Shown here: piece after piece, positions 8,306 through 17,349 of the stretch
Layout of the letters: each line of letters starts with the position of its first letter
Position numbering within the stretch: the first letter of the stretch is position 1
Source: Microcoleus sp. bin48.metabat.b7b8b9.023
Lineage (GTDB): Bacteria > Cyanobacteriota > Cyanobacteriia > Cyanobacteriales > Microcoleaceae
Assembly: GCF_013299185.1 (NCBI RefSeq)
Contig: NZ_JAAFKG010000020.1
Coordinates: 1 to 64,000 of the forward strand
Direction: 5' to 3'
DNA: 64,000 nt
The notes under the pieces: model-generated
Told to the model about the DNA's origin: nothing
What the model saw: the letters and a program-made list of their open reading frames with translations, nothing else
The model's database searches: none
Position numbers and translations under genes: made by a program

Positions 8306-9589
8306 CTACCTTTGATTCCAAGCCGCCGCCGCATCAGTGACAGCTTGCTCTACTGTTTTTTCGCCTAACATTGCCGCTTGCAAATTGTCATAAATTGCCT
8401 TTTGCAACTTCTTAACATCCTTGAGAGGCGGAATCAACAACTCTGCTTTGTCCAACCCAGAAGCGCTGATAATCCTAGCTCGATCGCTCGAAGCAGCATC
8501 GGCAGGCACGCTCTTAAAATAACCGTCCTGCAAAGTCTCAACCGTGGAAGGCAAAACATTGGCAGCCTTGGCAAAAGCTAACTGATTTTGAGAGTTAGTT
8601 ACGTACAAAGCAAACTTGACAGCATCATCAGGGCGCTTGCTATCGCGAGGGACAACTAAATTCATTACTGCCACAGTTTTCTTGCCAGTTTCTCCGGTAA
8701 TTTGAGGCGCAGCAGTTGAAACAGCACCTATACTCGGAGCATTCTCCGCGATCGCCTTTAAAAACTGAGGCCCGGAACCCAACAAAGCAGTTTCTCCAGC
8801 TTGATAAAGCTCGATCGCCCTCCGGTGTCCCTGCACCAAAACATCCTGCGGTAACAGCCCGCCTTTGTACAAATCAACCCAATACTGAAAAACAGCTTTG
8901 CCCTTAGCTGTATTAAAAGCAGCCTTACCTTGAGCGTCCACCAACGGCACACCCATCTGCACGAAAGATTGCAACACTTCCGCCGAATCCTCCGGTACAA
9001 AAGTCGCAAAAAAAGCAAACTTACCAGTTTTCTCTTTTACCTGTTTTGCAACAGTTGCTAACTCGGCATAGGTAGCCGGAGGCTTGGTAATTCCAGCTTT
9101 TTTAAACAAATCCGTATTGTAAATAGTTACCGGAGTTGTCAGATACCAAGGAATGCCAAACGTCTTGCCCTCAAGTACACTAGCTTTCCAGATATTTGGG
9201 AGATAGCTCGATCGCACTTGCTGCGAAATCCGAGAGTCCAAATCCAGCCAAGCATTGCGCCCCGCCAACAGCGAAGCAAAATCAGGATTCAGGTTCACCA
9301 CATCCGGCGCAGTTTTCGCCGACACAGCCCCCAAAACCTTGCTTTCCATCGCCGACCAAGGCACGTCCACCCAGCGCACCTTCACTCCGGGATTTTCCGC
9401 TTCAAAACCGGCGATCGTCTTGTTGAAATACTCAGTAAACTGAGGTTGCAGTTGCATAGTCCAGAACTCGATCGCGTCCGCATTGTTGGTCTGGGAATTA
9501 ACAGCCGGCTTGCTGCAACTTACCACCGCAGCCAGCAGCAGCCCCACCAGCCCAAAAACAGCGAACAGTTGCCAAGATTTACGTTTCAT
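8306..9589 (-). CDS. ABC transporter sugar-binding lipoprotein (extracellular solute-binding protein family 1)
   Basis: A 427-residue periplasmic binding protein. From ATG 9589 it has a lysine/arginine n-region (MKRKSW), a hydrophobic core and a lipobox ending VVSC, with Cys25 as lipid anchor. An in-frame TTG at 9610 would only lengthen the signal peptide. Family features include EFWTMQLQPQF near the mature N-terminus, VDVPW and the hinge region FGIPWYLTTPVTIYNTDLFKKAG. The family binds sugars or glycerol-phosphate-type solutes for ABC importers. No permease or ATPase gene is adjacent, so the partner must be elsewhere. Its 3' end and terminator have been copied into the array downstream. Confidence 0.88.
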   Translation of the reverse strand: MKRKSWQLFAVFGLVGLLLAAVVSCSKPAVNSQTNNADAIEFWTMQLQPQFTEYFNKTIAGFEAENPGVKVRWVDVPWSAMESKVLGAVSAKTAPDVVNLNPDFASLLAGRNAWLDLDSRISQQVRSSYLPNIWKASVLEGKTFGIPWYLTTPVTIYNTDLFKKAGITKPPATYAELATVAKQVKEKTGKFAFFATFVPEDSAEVLQSFVQMGVPLVDAQGKAAFNTAKGKAVFQYWVDLYKGGLLPQDVLVQGHRRAIELYQAGETALLGSGPQFLKAIAENAPSIGAVSTAAPQITGETGKKTVAVMNLVVPRDSKRPDDAVKFALYVTNSQNQLAFAKAANVLPSTVETLQDGYFKSVPADAASSDRARIISASGLDKAELLIPPLKDVKKLQKAIYDNLQAAMLGEKTVEQAVTDAAAAWNQR

Positions 9590-9977
9590 AGGATTTAATT
9601 TGAGATTCAAGGTTGGCTAAGGAGAAAACAAGCATCGCCCTCCCAAAACCCGAGAGACTTAAGCGCCAGAGTTTGGCGTGCGGGCTTTGGGAGGGAGAGA
9701 GTCGGTTTTGCTGCATAACCGGCAGTTTTCGGTCGATCGAGTTTAAATTTGTTGACATTCGCAGCAGAATAGCTATTGTCAAGTAAATTGGATAGCATAA
9801 AATCGGAACTGGCGATCGCGCCACAAAGACTGTGCAGCGCAGAATCAGGCGGGATACCGAGATCGCTGCGATCGCAGTATCGGCGGGAGTTGGAAACCAA
9901 TCTTCCAACAGCCAACAGCCCAATCAGGCTGGCAAGCGTACAACATAAAAAATACCAATTACCGACGACCCAATCCT
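9590..9977. other. Divergent promoter gap between the lipoprotein gene and pilM
   Basis: 388 bp without a gene. It should hold both divergent promoters, but no clear -10/-35 pair could be chosen. It contains a short inverted repeat (GCGCCA..TGGCG) near 9664-9682 and several GCGATCGC-type octamers. Confidence 0.5.
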
Positions 9978-11072
9978 ATGGTTAACTTTTTCAAAGATCT
10001 ACTTTCCCCACGCAAGCCAGGAATCGGGATCGAAATAGCCCCAGACCGCATCAACATCATTCAGCTCGAAAAGAAAACTCAGGGATTAAAACTAGCCACT
10101 TTGGCTTCAATAGAAGTTCCAGAAGACATGGTACAAGAAGGGCAAATAGTCGATCCGCCTGGAATTGCAGAACTAATACGCACTCTCCTCGCCGAAAACA
10201 AAATCAAAGCCAAGAAAGTAGCCACAGCCATTCCCGGCCGCGAAGCCGTGATCAGGCTAATTCCAGTTCCCGCAGAACTCAACGAAGAAGAACTCCGGGA
10301 TTACATGAACGCAGAAGCAGGGCTGTACTTGCCGTTTCCCAGAGAAGACGCCGACGTAGACTATCAAAAAATAGGCCTATTTGTAGATGACGACGGCGTA
10401 GAAAAAGTGCAAGTGGTATTAGTTGCAACACGCAGAGAAGTTACCGATACCTACATCGAAACATTCAAAGAAGCCGGACTGGATATAGACGTACTAGAAG
10501 TAACCAGCTTTGCCCTGATCCGCACCCTCAAAGACCAACTGCAACAATTTTCGTCCCAAGAGGCCGCAGTTCTCACCGCTATAGAATTTGACAGTACCGA
10601 GTTAGCTATAGTAGTGGACGGCATACCGCAATTTAACCGTACCATCCCGATCGGCACCTACCAAATCCAGACCGCCCTCAACCAAGCCATGAACCTGCCT
10701 CCCACCAGAGACACCAGCGAACTGCAAGGCATGACCCTGCCAGTCACAGACACAATGGGCGCGTCTGGAGACACCAATCCCGGCACCAATGCGATGATTA
10801 AAGTATTGGGAGAACTAGCAGACGAACTCCGCCGCTCAGTAGACTTTTACCTCAACCAGAGCGAAGAACTCGAAGTAGCACAACTGTTGCTAGCAGGGCC
10901 AGGAGCTGCGATCGGCAAACTTGACGAATTTTTCATGCAAAGATTAAGCTTGCCGGCATCTCAAGTAGACCCAATCGAAACCCTAGGACTCGAAATCAGC
11001 GAAGAAATTAGCCCAGAACAGCGAGCAGGCTTAGGAGTAGCCTTAGGTTTAGGACTCAGGGAGGTTATGTGA
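9978..11072 (+). CDS. pilM: Type IV pilus assembly protein PilM
   Basis: A 364-residue cytoplasmic actin/FtsA-like ATPase that binds the N-terminal peptide of PilN and helps build the pilus alignment complex. It begins with the family opening GIGIEIAPDRINIIQLEK, followed by TAIPGREAVIRLIPVP, a Y/F-rich NAEAGLYLPFP segment and the C-terminal nucleotide-binding stretch LLLAGPGAAIGKLDEF. Length fits the family. It is the first gene of the pilM-N-O-Q cluster, but a 443-bp gap separates it from pilN. pilN may therefore also have its own promoter. Confidence 0.95.
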   Translation: MVNFFKDLLSPRKPGIGIEIAPDRINIIQLEKKTQGLKLATLASIEVPEDMVQEGQIVDPPGIAELIRTLLAENKIKAKKVATAIPGREAVIRLIPVPAELNEEELRDYMNAEAGLYLPFPREDADVDYQKIGLFVDDDGVEKVQVVLVATRREVTDTYIETFKEAGLDIDVLEVTSFALIRTLKDQLQQFSSQEAAVLTAIEFDSTELAIVVDGIPQFNRTIPIGTYQIQTALNQAMNLPPTRDTSELQGMTLPVTDTMGASGDTNPGTNAMIKVLGELADELRRSVDFYLNQSEELEVAQLLLAGPGAAIGKLDEFFMQRLSLPASQVDPIETLGLEISEEISPEQRAGLGVALGLGLREVM

Positions 11073-11515
11073 CCTAAGAGTTTTAGATAATAGAAAAACA
11101 GATTTGAGAATTTTAGGAAAAAGCTTCTTCCGCAAAAAGAAGCCCCCTGATGCACAAGGTAGAATATTGGAGGTAAAAGGTAAAAGGTAAAAGGTAGAAT
11201 ATCGGAGGTAGAAGCAACCACTTCCTTCAGTAGAAGGCAGAAAGTTGTTTCTTTCTTCCCTAAATAAATCCTTCACTTATACCGGCAATCTGGCGCTCTG
11301 TCTAAAATCTAAAATTTCAAATTAAAATCTATAGCAACAGCCAAGACGGTTGGGACGTTCTTAATTGCTCAAACCATGCGGCAGATGGCACCTTCCATAG
11401 GATTTCCTCCTTCTTCCTTCTCTCCTAAATAACTAAAACCTTCTTCCTGACATCCGTTACATCCGTTACAGAATTCCTTGCCGAACTTCCTTCTGCTATA
11501 AAATCGAGTGAAGCC
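11073..11515. other. Gap between pilM and pilN
   Basis: 443 bp with no supported gene. It includes a short AAGGTAAAAGGTAAAAGG heptamer-like run near 11175-11200, and CCTTCTTCC-rich and CATCCGTTACATCCGTTACA direct-repeat segments near 11405-11470. The latter resembles text near 25710 and 58675. Confidence 0.5.
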
Positions 11516-12433
11516 ATGTACAGCCTAGATATTAATTTTCTCAACGATCGCCCCGACTACAAACCAGTCACAGCAGCCAAAAGCTCAGCTAGAAGAAGTT
11601 CCGGGGGAGCCAAAGACCAACTGCCCCTAATTGGGGCGGGGCTGTTTGCCTTGGGTCTCAATGCCGCCGTCATGGGCACCTGGTGGTGGGCGACCAACCA
11701 AAATAGCAGCTTGGCTACAGAACAAGCAAACATCGAACAAGAACTGGCAAAGTTAAGCACTCAAGCCAACGCCATCAAAGCCATCAACGCCGAAACCGAC
11801 AAAGTTACCGCCGAATACAAAGCATTAGCCGGAGTATTCGACCAAATTAAACCTTGGTCGGCGATGCTGCAAGACCTGAGTGCCCGCACTCCGGCGGGAG
11901 TGCAAATTGCCAAAATCGAGCAAATCGACCCCAGTCCCTCCCCCGTTGCAGCAGCACCGCCTCCCCCCCCACCAACTCCCGCTGCTTCCCCTGGGGCGAG
12001 TCCTTCCCCGGGGGCGAGTCCGTCCCCAGCCAGCCCTACGCCGGTGGCTGCTCCTATCCCAGTCGCCCCGCCACAGGCGGCAAAAGTACAAATTTCAGGG
12101 ATAGCCAGTACCTTTGCTCAAGTTAACGACTTTATGCTTCTAGTCCAGCGCTCTCCTTTCTTCCTCAACACCGATACCAAACTGGTAGCGGCCACATTAA
12201 AAAGCAACCCCACCCAATTACAAGTACGCAACCCAAACGCAGCAGCAGCAGAACTTCCCAAACTGCGGCCGGTGGTGGAATATAAAATTGAAACAACGCT
12301 CAGCCCGACTGGCGCCTCCGAGTTGCTCCCCGAGCTGCGGAGCAAGCAAGCAGACGGGCTAGCAATACGGATAGAAACACTTCAAGAAAAAGGAGTGCTA
12401 GAACCACAAAAAACAGAGGTGAAAAAACCATGA
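11516..12433 (+). CDS. pilN: Type IV pilus assembly protein PilN
   Basis: A 305-residue bitopic inner-membrane protein. The cytoplasmic N-terminus has the PilM-binding signature SLDINFLNDRP (residues 3-13). One transmembrane helix follows at about residues 40-62 (LPLIGAGLFALGLNAAVMGT), then a coiled-coil and a periplasmic domain. It is longer than typical PilN (about 180-200 residues) because of a Pro/Ala/Ser-rich insert at about residues 140-185, built on PSPGAS repeats. Such linkers are common in cyanobacterial PilN. Its last codons overlap the pilO start by 4 bp (ATGA), indicating translational coupling. Confidence 0.92.
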   Translation: MYSLDINFLNDRPDYKPVTAAKSSARRSSGGAKDQLPLIGAGLFALGLNAAVMGTWWWATNQNSSLATEQANIEQELAKLSTQANAIKAINAETDKVTAEYKALAGVFDQIKPWSAMLQDLSARTPAGVQIAKIEQIDPSPSPVAAAPPPPPPTPAASPGASPSPGASPSPASPTPVAAPIPVAPPQAAKVQISGIASTFAQVNDFMLLVQRSPFFLNTDTKLVAATLKSNPTQLQVRNPNAAAAELPKLRPVVEYKIETTLSPTGASELLPELRSKQADGLAIRIETLQEKGVLEPQKTEVKKP

Positions 12434-13245
12434 CAGCAGAGTTTATTCCCAGCGGGGCACAAGCAGAAGAAGCAGGGACTCAGGAAATATTCGGCATTAA
12501 GCTGACACCCCAAGTCCAAGCAATAGCCATCGCGGTTCTCGGCCTCGGAGTAGCCGGCTACATCGGCTCCCAGTTCGTACTCCCCGAATTCCAAAAAAGC
12601 GACGAAATCAAGCAAAAAATTGCCGCCAGCAAGAAAACGCAAGTCGAATTGCAAACTCTAATTCTCAAAAAGTCAGAAGCACAAGCAAAGCAAGATGAAG
12701 CCAAACAGCGCCGGGCCAACGTGACGGCAATGTTTGCCAGCGACGCAGGTTCCAACACGCTGCTGCTTGACATGAACCAACTGGTTAATCGCATCAACGC
12801 CGGCGTGCAAGGGGACGACCTCAAGGCTAAAATTACCAAATTTGAGCCGGATGTCCCGCCAGCAGGATCGCCAACACCCGTGCCGGGAGCCCCTGACCCT
12901 GATATTCTCAGCGATACGTCCTTCGGGCCGTCCCTGGCTGGCAAGCTCAGACGCAAAAAATACAAGTTAGAGTTTGAAGGCAGTTTCGCTCAAACCCGCA
13001 ATTTCATGCGTAACTTGGAGTTGATGCAGTCGCTGTTGGTAGTGAGGAATTTGAAATCTGAATTGCTAACATCAACTGGGACACTAAATGTCGATTTTTT
13101 GAAGGGAAGAATAGTCCCTGTGGAGCAGCCGCAAACTAAAATTAAAACGACTTTTGACTTGCACGCACTGCTGCCGTTAAAGCAAGAAGAAAAACCGCCA
13201 ACTCCGGCTCCAAGTCCTGCTGCTCCAACTCCTCCTGCTAAGTAG
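12430..13245 (+). CDS. pilO: Type IV pilus assembly protein PilO
   Basis: A 271-residue inner-membrane protein with a hydrophobic helix at about residues 32-54. A coiled-coil (EIKQKIAASKKTQVELQTLI) and a ferredoxin-like periplasmic domain follow (FEGSFAQTRNFMRNLELMQSLL). It pairs with PilN to link the inner-membrane platform to the secretin. The tail is Pro/Ala-rich. No separate pilP gene follows. Cyanobacterial clusters usually lack one, so this is expected. Confidence 0.92.
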   Translation: MTAEFIPSGAQAEEAGTQEIFGIKLTPQVQAIAIAVLGLGVAGYIGSQFVLPEFQKSDEIKQKIAASKKTQVELQTLILKKSEAQAKQDEAKQRRANVTAMFASDAGSNTLLLDMNQLVNRINAGVQGDDLKAKITKFEPDVPPAGSPTPVPGAPDPDILSDTSFGPSLAGKLRRKKYKLEFEGSFAQTRNFMRNLELMQSLLVVRNLKSELLTSTGTLNVDFLKGRIVPVEQPQTKIKTTFDLHALLPLKQEEKPPTPAPSPAAPTPPAK

Positions 13246-13548
13246 CAGTAGTTGGTCAGATATTAGGTATTCTGAGTCGCTATAGCCTTTCGAGATCCCA
13301 TATGAGGGACTCGTGGGCATGGGCCAAACAGGGCATAGGGCATGGGTAGAAGTCCCCATACCTCACAATGCTTGAGAACCGAAGAAGGCGTTCTCAAGTA
13401 ATTCAGGTACTCACGATCGCAATTGGCAATTCCCTTCTACGAAAAGCAACCAATAATGCTATAAATGCCCCATGCCCCATGCCCCATGCCCCATGCCCCA
13501 TGCCCCATGCCCCATGCCCATAAATAATATAAGTGTAGAGGAGAGAAC
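13246..13548. other. Gap between pilO and pilQ with CATGCCC heptamer array
   Basis: 303 bp without a gene. It contains a heptamer array, about seven copies of CCCATGC, at 13466-13520 immediately upstream of pilQ, with the same unit near 13318-13345. The array ends about 20 bp before the pilQ Shine-Dalgarno box. Confidence 0.75.
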
Positions 13549-15996
13549 GTGAAACAGCATCTACGGTTAAGTGGAGGACTCTTGAGCAGCGTTGCCGGAG
13601 TTCTGATCGCCCAAGCGCCCGTCTCGGCCGCGCCGACTAAAGTCACAGGAGTGCAAGTAAGTCAAGCTAATAATGGCGTAAGTATTGTTCTAGCTACCGA
13701 AAAGGGCGATCGCCCGCAAGTTTTTGCCATCAACAACGGCAATACCTACCAAGCCACAATTACCAACACCCAGCTCCGCCTGCGCCAAGGCAACAGCTTC
13801 CGCCAAGATAACCCAGCTCCGGGCATTTCCTCAGTAGAAATCACCCAGGTAGAAGCTAACAGCATCCGCGTTGTAGTGGCAGGAACCAACGGAATTCCCA
13901 ACGGACAAGTTGTCCCCGGACAAGGCCAAAACATCGTCCTCAGCGTTGCCGGACAGGGCGGGACAGCGCAGTCTGCCCCAGCAACACAGGCTGCATTGCC
14001 CTCGCTAAACCAAGCCCAAAATGTACCTCCGCCGCCTCCAGGACTGCCGCTAAGCCCAACAACTTCCCGGCCTGCCCCCGTCCGCACGTCGCAAACCCCG
14101 GGCGTGATGCTGCAAAATCCCGAAGTTACTATTACTAGGAACGATCGCCCGCCCCTCCCCAGCGAAATACAATCTCAGAACAATCAAGCTCCGTCTTTCC
14201 AGCCGCGGGCTGTAGCGCCACCCTTGGGAGATATCGCGGTTTCTAACATCGCGCCGGCAGGGGCAAATATTGAACTGAGTTCGGGAGAACGCATCCCCCG
14301 TTTGGTGCTGCGCGATGCCCCAGTCCGCGACGTTTTAGCTCTGCTGGCCCGCGCAGCCGGATTGAACATTGCTTTTACAGGCGGCGGGGCCCCCGGCCAA
14401 CCGGGCCAAGCCGCTCCAGCAGCACCGGGAGCAGCAGGAGGCGCCGATGAAGGGCCGAAAATTTCCTTGGACATCGAAAACGAGTCGGTGCAAGATGTTT
14501 TCAACTACGTGCTGCGGATCAGCGGGCTGCAAGCCAACCGCGTCGGGCGCACGATTTTTGTCGGCTCTAATTTGCCTCTCGACTCCCGCAATATTATCGT
14601 TCGGACGCTGCGACTCAATCAAGTCAGATCTACGGATGCAGCTAACTTTTTGAGCGCTCAAGGTGCGGAAACTCAATTGCCGATTACTCGGGTGACTATT
14701 CAAACCGTGGGCCAGGGAAATGCGGCGCGGGATGTGGAAATTCGGGAACCGGACATTAAGGCAATTGGCGCTAAGGATGGCAACGGGCCGCTCTTGCTGA
14801 GGGGACTGTCGGTGCTGGCGGATGCGAGGCTCAATTCGATCACTTTGGTGGGCGATCCTCGCAAAGTTGATATTGCGGTAGCTTTCTTGACTCAGCTAGA
14901 TTTGCGCCGCCGTCAAGTGGCTGTCAACGTCAAGGTGATCGATGTCAACTTGCTGGGAAACAACAGAAGTAGCAGCAGTTTCTCTTTCGGAATTAATAAC
15001 AATTTCTTTGTCAATGACAACGGAGTAGCAAGTCTCAATTTTGGTGGCATCAATCCGCCCGGTGGGACTACCCTTGGGGGGATCAATGCTCGGCCGATCG
15101 TCCCGAACCCCCTAGGAAATCAGGAACCTTTCTACGATCCGAACGGCAATTTAATCAACGTACCCCTGACAGGTTCTCCTGTTAGAGATCGGAATGGTAA
15201 TTTAATCCCCGGCTCTAGTGGCGGGTTGTTCGTGCAGCCGACAGCGCCGATCACTAATGACCCCTCACGAGTTGGGATTAGCACTTACGATCCTGGCTCG
15301 GCTACCGCTGGCGGAAGTGCAACTTTCGCGCTGTTCCCGCTGTTCCAATACCCGAGGAGGTTCCTGTCGGCGTTGCAAGCAACTATTGAAACCCGGAATG
15401 CCAAAATCCTTACCGATCCAACTCTGGTGGTTCAAGAAGGAGAAACGGCGAATGTGAATATTACTGATGAGGTACTCAGTAACATCACTCAGCAAACGCA
15501 GACTACGGGAAATACAAGTACCACAACCACGACGGCAGTGAAAGATAAGGCCGGTTTGCAGTTGGGTGTGGCGATCGATCGGGTTGACGATAATGGCTTT
15601 GTTTCTTTGCGGGTGAACCCGGTTATCAGGACACCTGGCCTCGAACAACAACTGTCTACTGGCGCGAACACCAATATTATCAGGCTGCTGGGCGAGCGAT
15701 CTTTGCAATCGGGGTTAATTCGCCTGCGGGACGGTCAAACTTTGATTGTTTCCGGGATTATCCGCGACGAAGAACGGATTACAGCAAACAAGATTCCGAT
15801 TTTGGGAGATTTGCCGATTATCGGTTCGCTGTTCAGGAGAACCAGTAAGGACAACCAGCGGGCAGAGTTGATTGTATTGCTGACTCCCCAGATTTTGGAT
15901 GATAGCGATCGATCGAACTTTGGCTACCAAAACAACATCAGTCCCGACGCCCGCCAACTGTTGCAGCGCAGTCAACCCGTTCAGCCCAGACAGTAG
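13549..15996 (+). CDS. pilQ: Type IV pilus secretin PilQ
   Basis: An 815-residue outer-membrane secretin through which the pilus passes. It starts at GTG, 7 bp after a good AGAGGAGAG box. A signal peptide ends near SAAP (residue ~27). Then come an AMIN domain (~30-125, peptidoglycan binding), a Pro-rich linker (~130-220), a secretin/TonB N-terminal domain (~240-330), a NolW-like domain (~340-470, with an insert) and the secretin barrel (~590-785), with VRVNPVIRTPG and VSGIIRDEERITANKIPILG. A Gly/Ala/Pro-rich loop sits inside the STN domain (~275-300). It is the last gene of the pil cluster. Confidence 0.95.
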   Translation: MKQHLRLSGGLLSSVAGVLIAQAPVSAAPTKVTGVQVSQANNGVSIVLATEKGDRPQVFAINNGNTYQATITNTQLRLRQGNSFRQDNPAPGISSVEITQVEANSIRVVVAGTNGIPNGQVVPGQGQNIVLSVAGQGGTAQSAPATQAALPSLNQAQNVPPPPPGLPLSPTTSRPAPVRTSQTPGVMLQNPEVTITRNDRPPLPSEIQSQNNQAPSFQPRAVAPPLGDIAVSNIAPAGANIELSSGERIPRLVLRDAPVRDVLALLARAAGLNIAFTGGGAPGQPGQAAPAAPGAAGGADEGPKISLDIENESVQDVFNYVLRISGLQANRVGRTIFVGSNLPLDSRNIIVRTLRLNQVRSTDAANFLSAQGAETQLPITRVTIQTVGQGNAARDVEIREPDIKAIGAKDGNGPLLLRGLSVLADARLNSITLVGDPRKVDIAVAFLTQLDLRRRQVAVNVKVIDVNLLGNNRSSSSFSFGINNNFFVNDNGVASLNFGGINPPGGTTLGGINARPIVPNPLGNQEPFYDPNGNLINVPLTGSPVRDRNGNLIPGSSGGLFVQPTAPITNDPSRVGISTYDPGSATAGGSATFALFPLFQYPRRFLSALQATIETRNAKILTDPTLVVQEGETANVNITDEVLSNITQQTQTTGNTSTTTTTAVKDKAGLQLGVAIDRVDDNGFVSLRVNPVIRTPGLEQQLSTGANTNIIRLLGERSLQSGLIRLRDGQTLIVSGIIRDEERITANKIPILGDLPIIGSLFRRTSKDNQRAELIVLLTPQILDDSDRSNFGYQNNISPDARQLLQRSQPVQPRQ

Positions 15997-17040
15997 TCAT
16001 CGGACGAAGGAAGAAGGAAGAGGGAAGAAGGAAGAGGGAAGAAGGAAGATAGAAGAGGTGTCAACTTAAGGTCAAAAGTCGTGCCGGCGTGCTGTCTGAC
16101 GATTTGCCGAGTCTAGATCCCCCCTAACCCCCCTTAAGAAGGGGGGGACAAGAGCGTCGTCCAAGTCCCCCGACTATCCGGGAGAGGGACAGGATTCTTC
16201 TCAAAGTCCCCCTTCTTAAGGGGGATTTAGGGGGATCTAGACTCGGCTATAAACGAGAGATACAAACGACTATCCGGGAAGAGGGACAGGATTCTTCTCA
16301 AAGTCCCCCTTCTTAAGGGGGATTTAGGGGGATCTAGACTCGGCTATAAACGAGAGATACAAACGACTATCCGGGGAGAGGGACAGGATTCTTCTCAAAG
16401 TCCCCCGACTATCGGGGGGATTTAGGGGGATCGAGACTCGGCTATAAACGAGAGATACAAAGGTTTTTAGGCGATTGGTGACACGAATGGGAAGAGAGAA
16501 GAGGTTCGAGGAAAAGAAATTTTTCTTTTCCCCTTGACAATTCAGACTTTATTCCTTTTAATTCACCTTCTTTCTCTCAGAAGCAATCAGGAATCAGGAA
16601 AAAAAGTTTTGTTTAACCCTTGACAAATGACATTTTATTCCTTCTATTTCTGCTTTTTCCCTCATTTCAAATCCACGGAGGCGAGAAATCTTCTCTCCAA
16701 AGAGGTATTTTTTTACCGAAATTTAGGTATTAATTTAAAAAATTGTCCAAATCCATATAAATTAAAGGTTCCACCGATCCATAACGGTCGGCAAGACTTT
16801 AGAATAATGCAGTGAAAATTAGATGCTGTCGGGTTTTCAGCAACTAAAAACGAAAATTCCTTTTCTGACCAATTACCCTAGGGTAATTAGTATTCAGCAG
16901 GAGTTCTTAATTGGGGAAGCGGGCTGGAGTAATAGGGGACAACCCAAACGCTCCCAACCCAAACTCCAATACAGTTACAACTCACAGCTAATAGTTGAAC
17001 TCTGTTTAACGTATTTTGCAAATCCCAGAAGGAGTTCGGA
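15997..17040. other. Long intergenic region between pilQ and HU, mostly repeats
   Basis: 1,044 bp. A GGAAGAAGG-rich run lies at about 16008-16055. A CCCCCTTAAGAAGGGGG-type palindrome is near 16118-16150, followed by the tandem array at 16171-16461. The rest (16462-17040) is AT-rich with no supported gene. The last ~180 bp should contain the HU promoter, and an AGAAGGAG ribosome-binding site sits just before the HU start. Confidence 0.7.
16171..16461. repeat. Three tandem ~95-98 bp repeats (R4 family)
   Basis: Units start with CGACTATCCGGG at 16171, 16266 and 16364. Each contains an inverted CCCCCTTCTTAAGGGGG core and ends CTCGGCTATAAACGAGAGATAC. The third unit has its core replaced by CCCCCGACTATCGGGGG, a different palindrome that keeps the hairpin. 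This compensatory change suggests the structure, not the exact sequence, is maintained. Confidence 0.85.
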
Positions 17041-17334
17041 ATGAACAAAGGTGAATTGGTTGATGTAGTGGCCGAAAATGCTAGTGTCACGAAAAAACAG
17101 GCAGATGCCGTTTTGAGTGCAGCCTTGGAAGCAATCATGAAAGCTGTCTCCGACGGCGACAAGGTGACATTGGTCGGTTTTGGCTCGTTTGAGTCGCGGG
17201 AACGCAAGGCCCGTGAAGGTCGCAATCCCAAAACTGGCGACAAGATGGAAATCCCGGCAACTAAAGTTCCTGCATTTTCCGCAGGTAAGTTGTTCAAGGA
17301 CAGAGTTGCACCGCCGAAAGAACCCAAAATTTAA
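17041..17334 (+). CDS. hup: HU-family nucleoid DNA-binding protein
   Basis: A 97-residue HU/IHF-family protein. It carries NKGELVDVVAENASVTKKQA at the start, the VGFGSFESRERKAREGRNPKTG segment leading into the beta-arm, and the conserved Pro of the arm tip (IPATKVPAF). It bends and compacts DNA as a homodimer. A strong AGAAGGAG box lies 8-9 bp upstream of the ATG. cobD starts only 15 bp after the stop, so the two are probably co-transcribed. Confidence 0.96.
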   Translation: MNKGELVDVVAENASVTKKQADAVLSAALEAIMKAVSDGDKVTLVGFGSFESRERKAREGRNPKTGDKMEIPATKVPAFSAGKLFKDRVAPPKEPKI

Positions 17335-17349
17335 TTGGTGAACTGAGTC

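Noticed and set aside
8758-9018. 86-codon frame antiparallel in frame to the sugar-binding lipoprotein gene
   Set aside because: It overlaps a well-supported gene on the same strand in another frame and has no signal of its own.
13466-13520. Heptamer array considered as an iteron origin
   Set aside because: The same heptamers occur in many gaps of the window, so it is a dispersed STRR rather than an origin.
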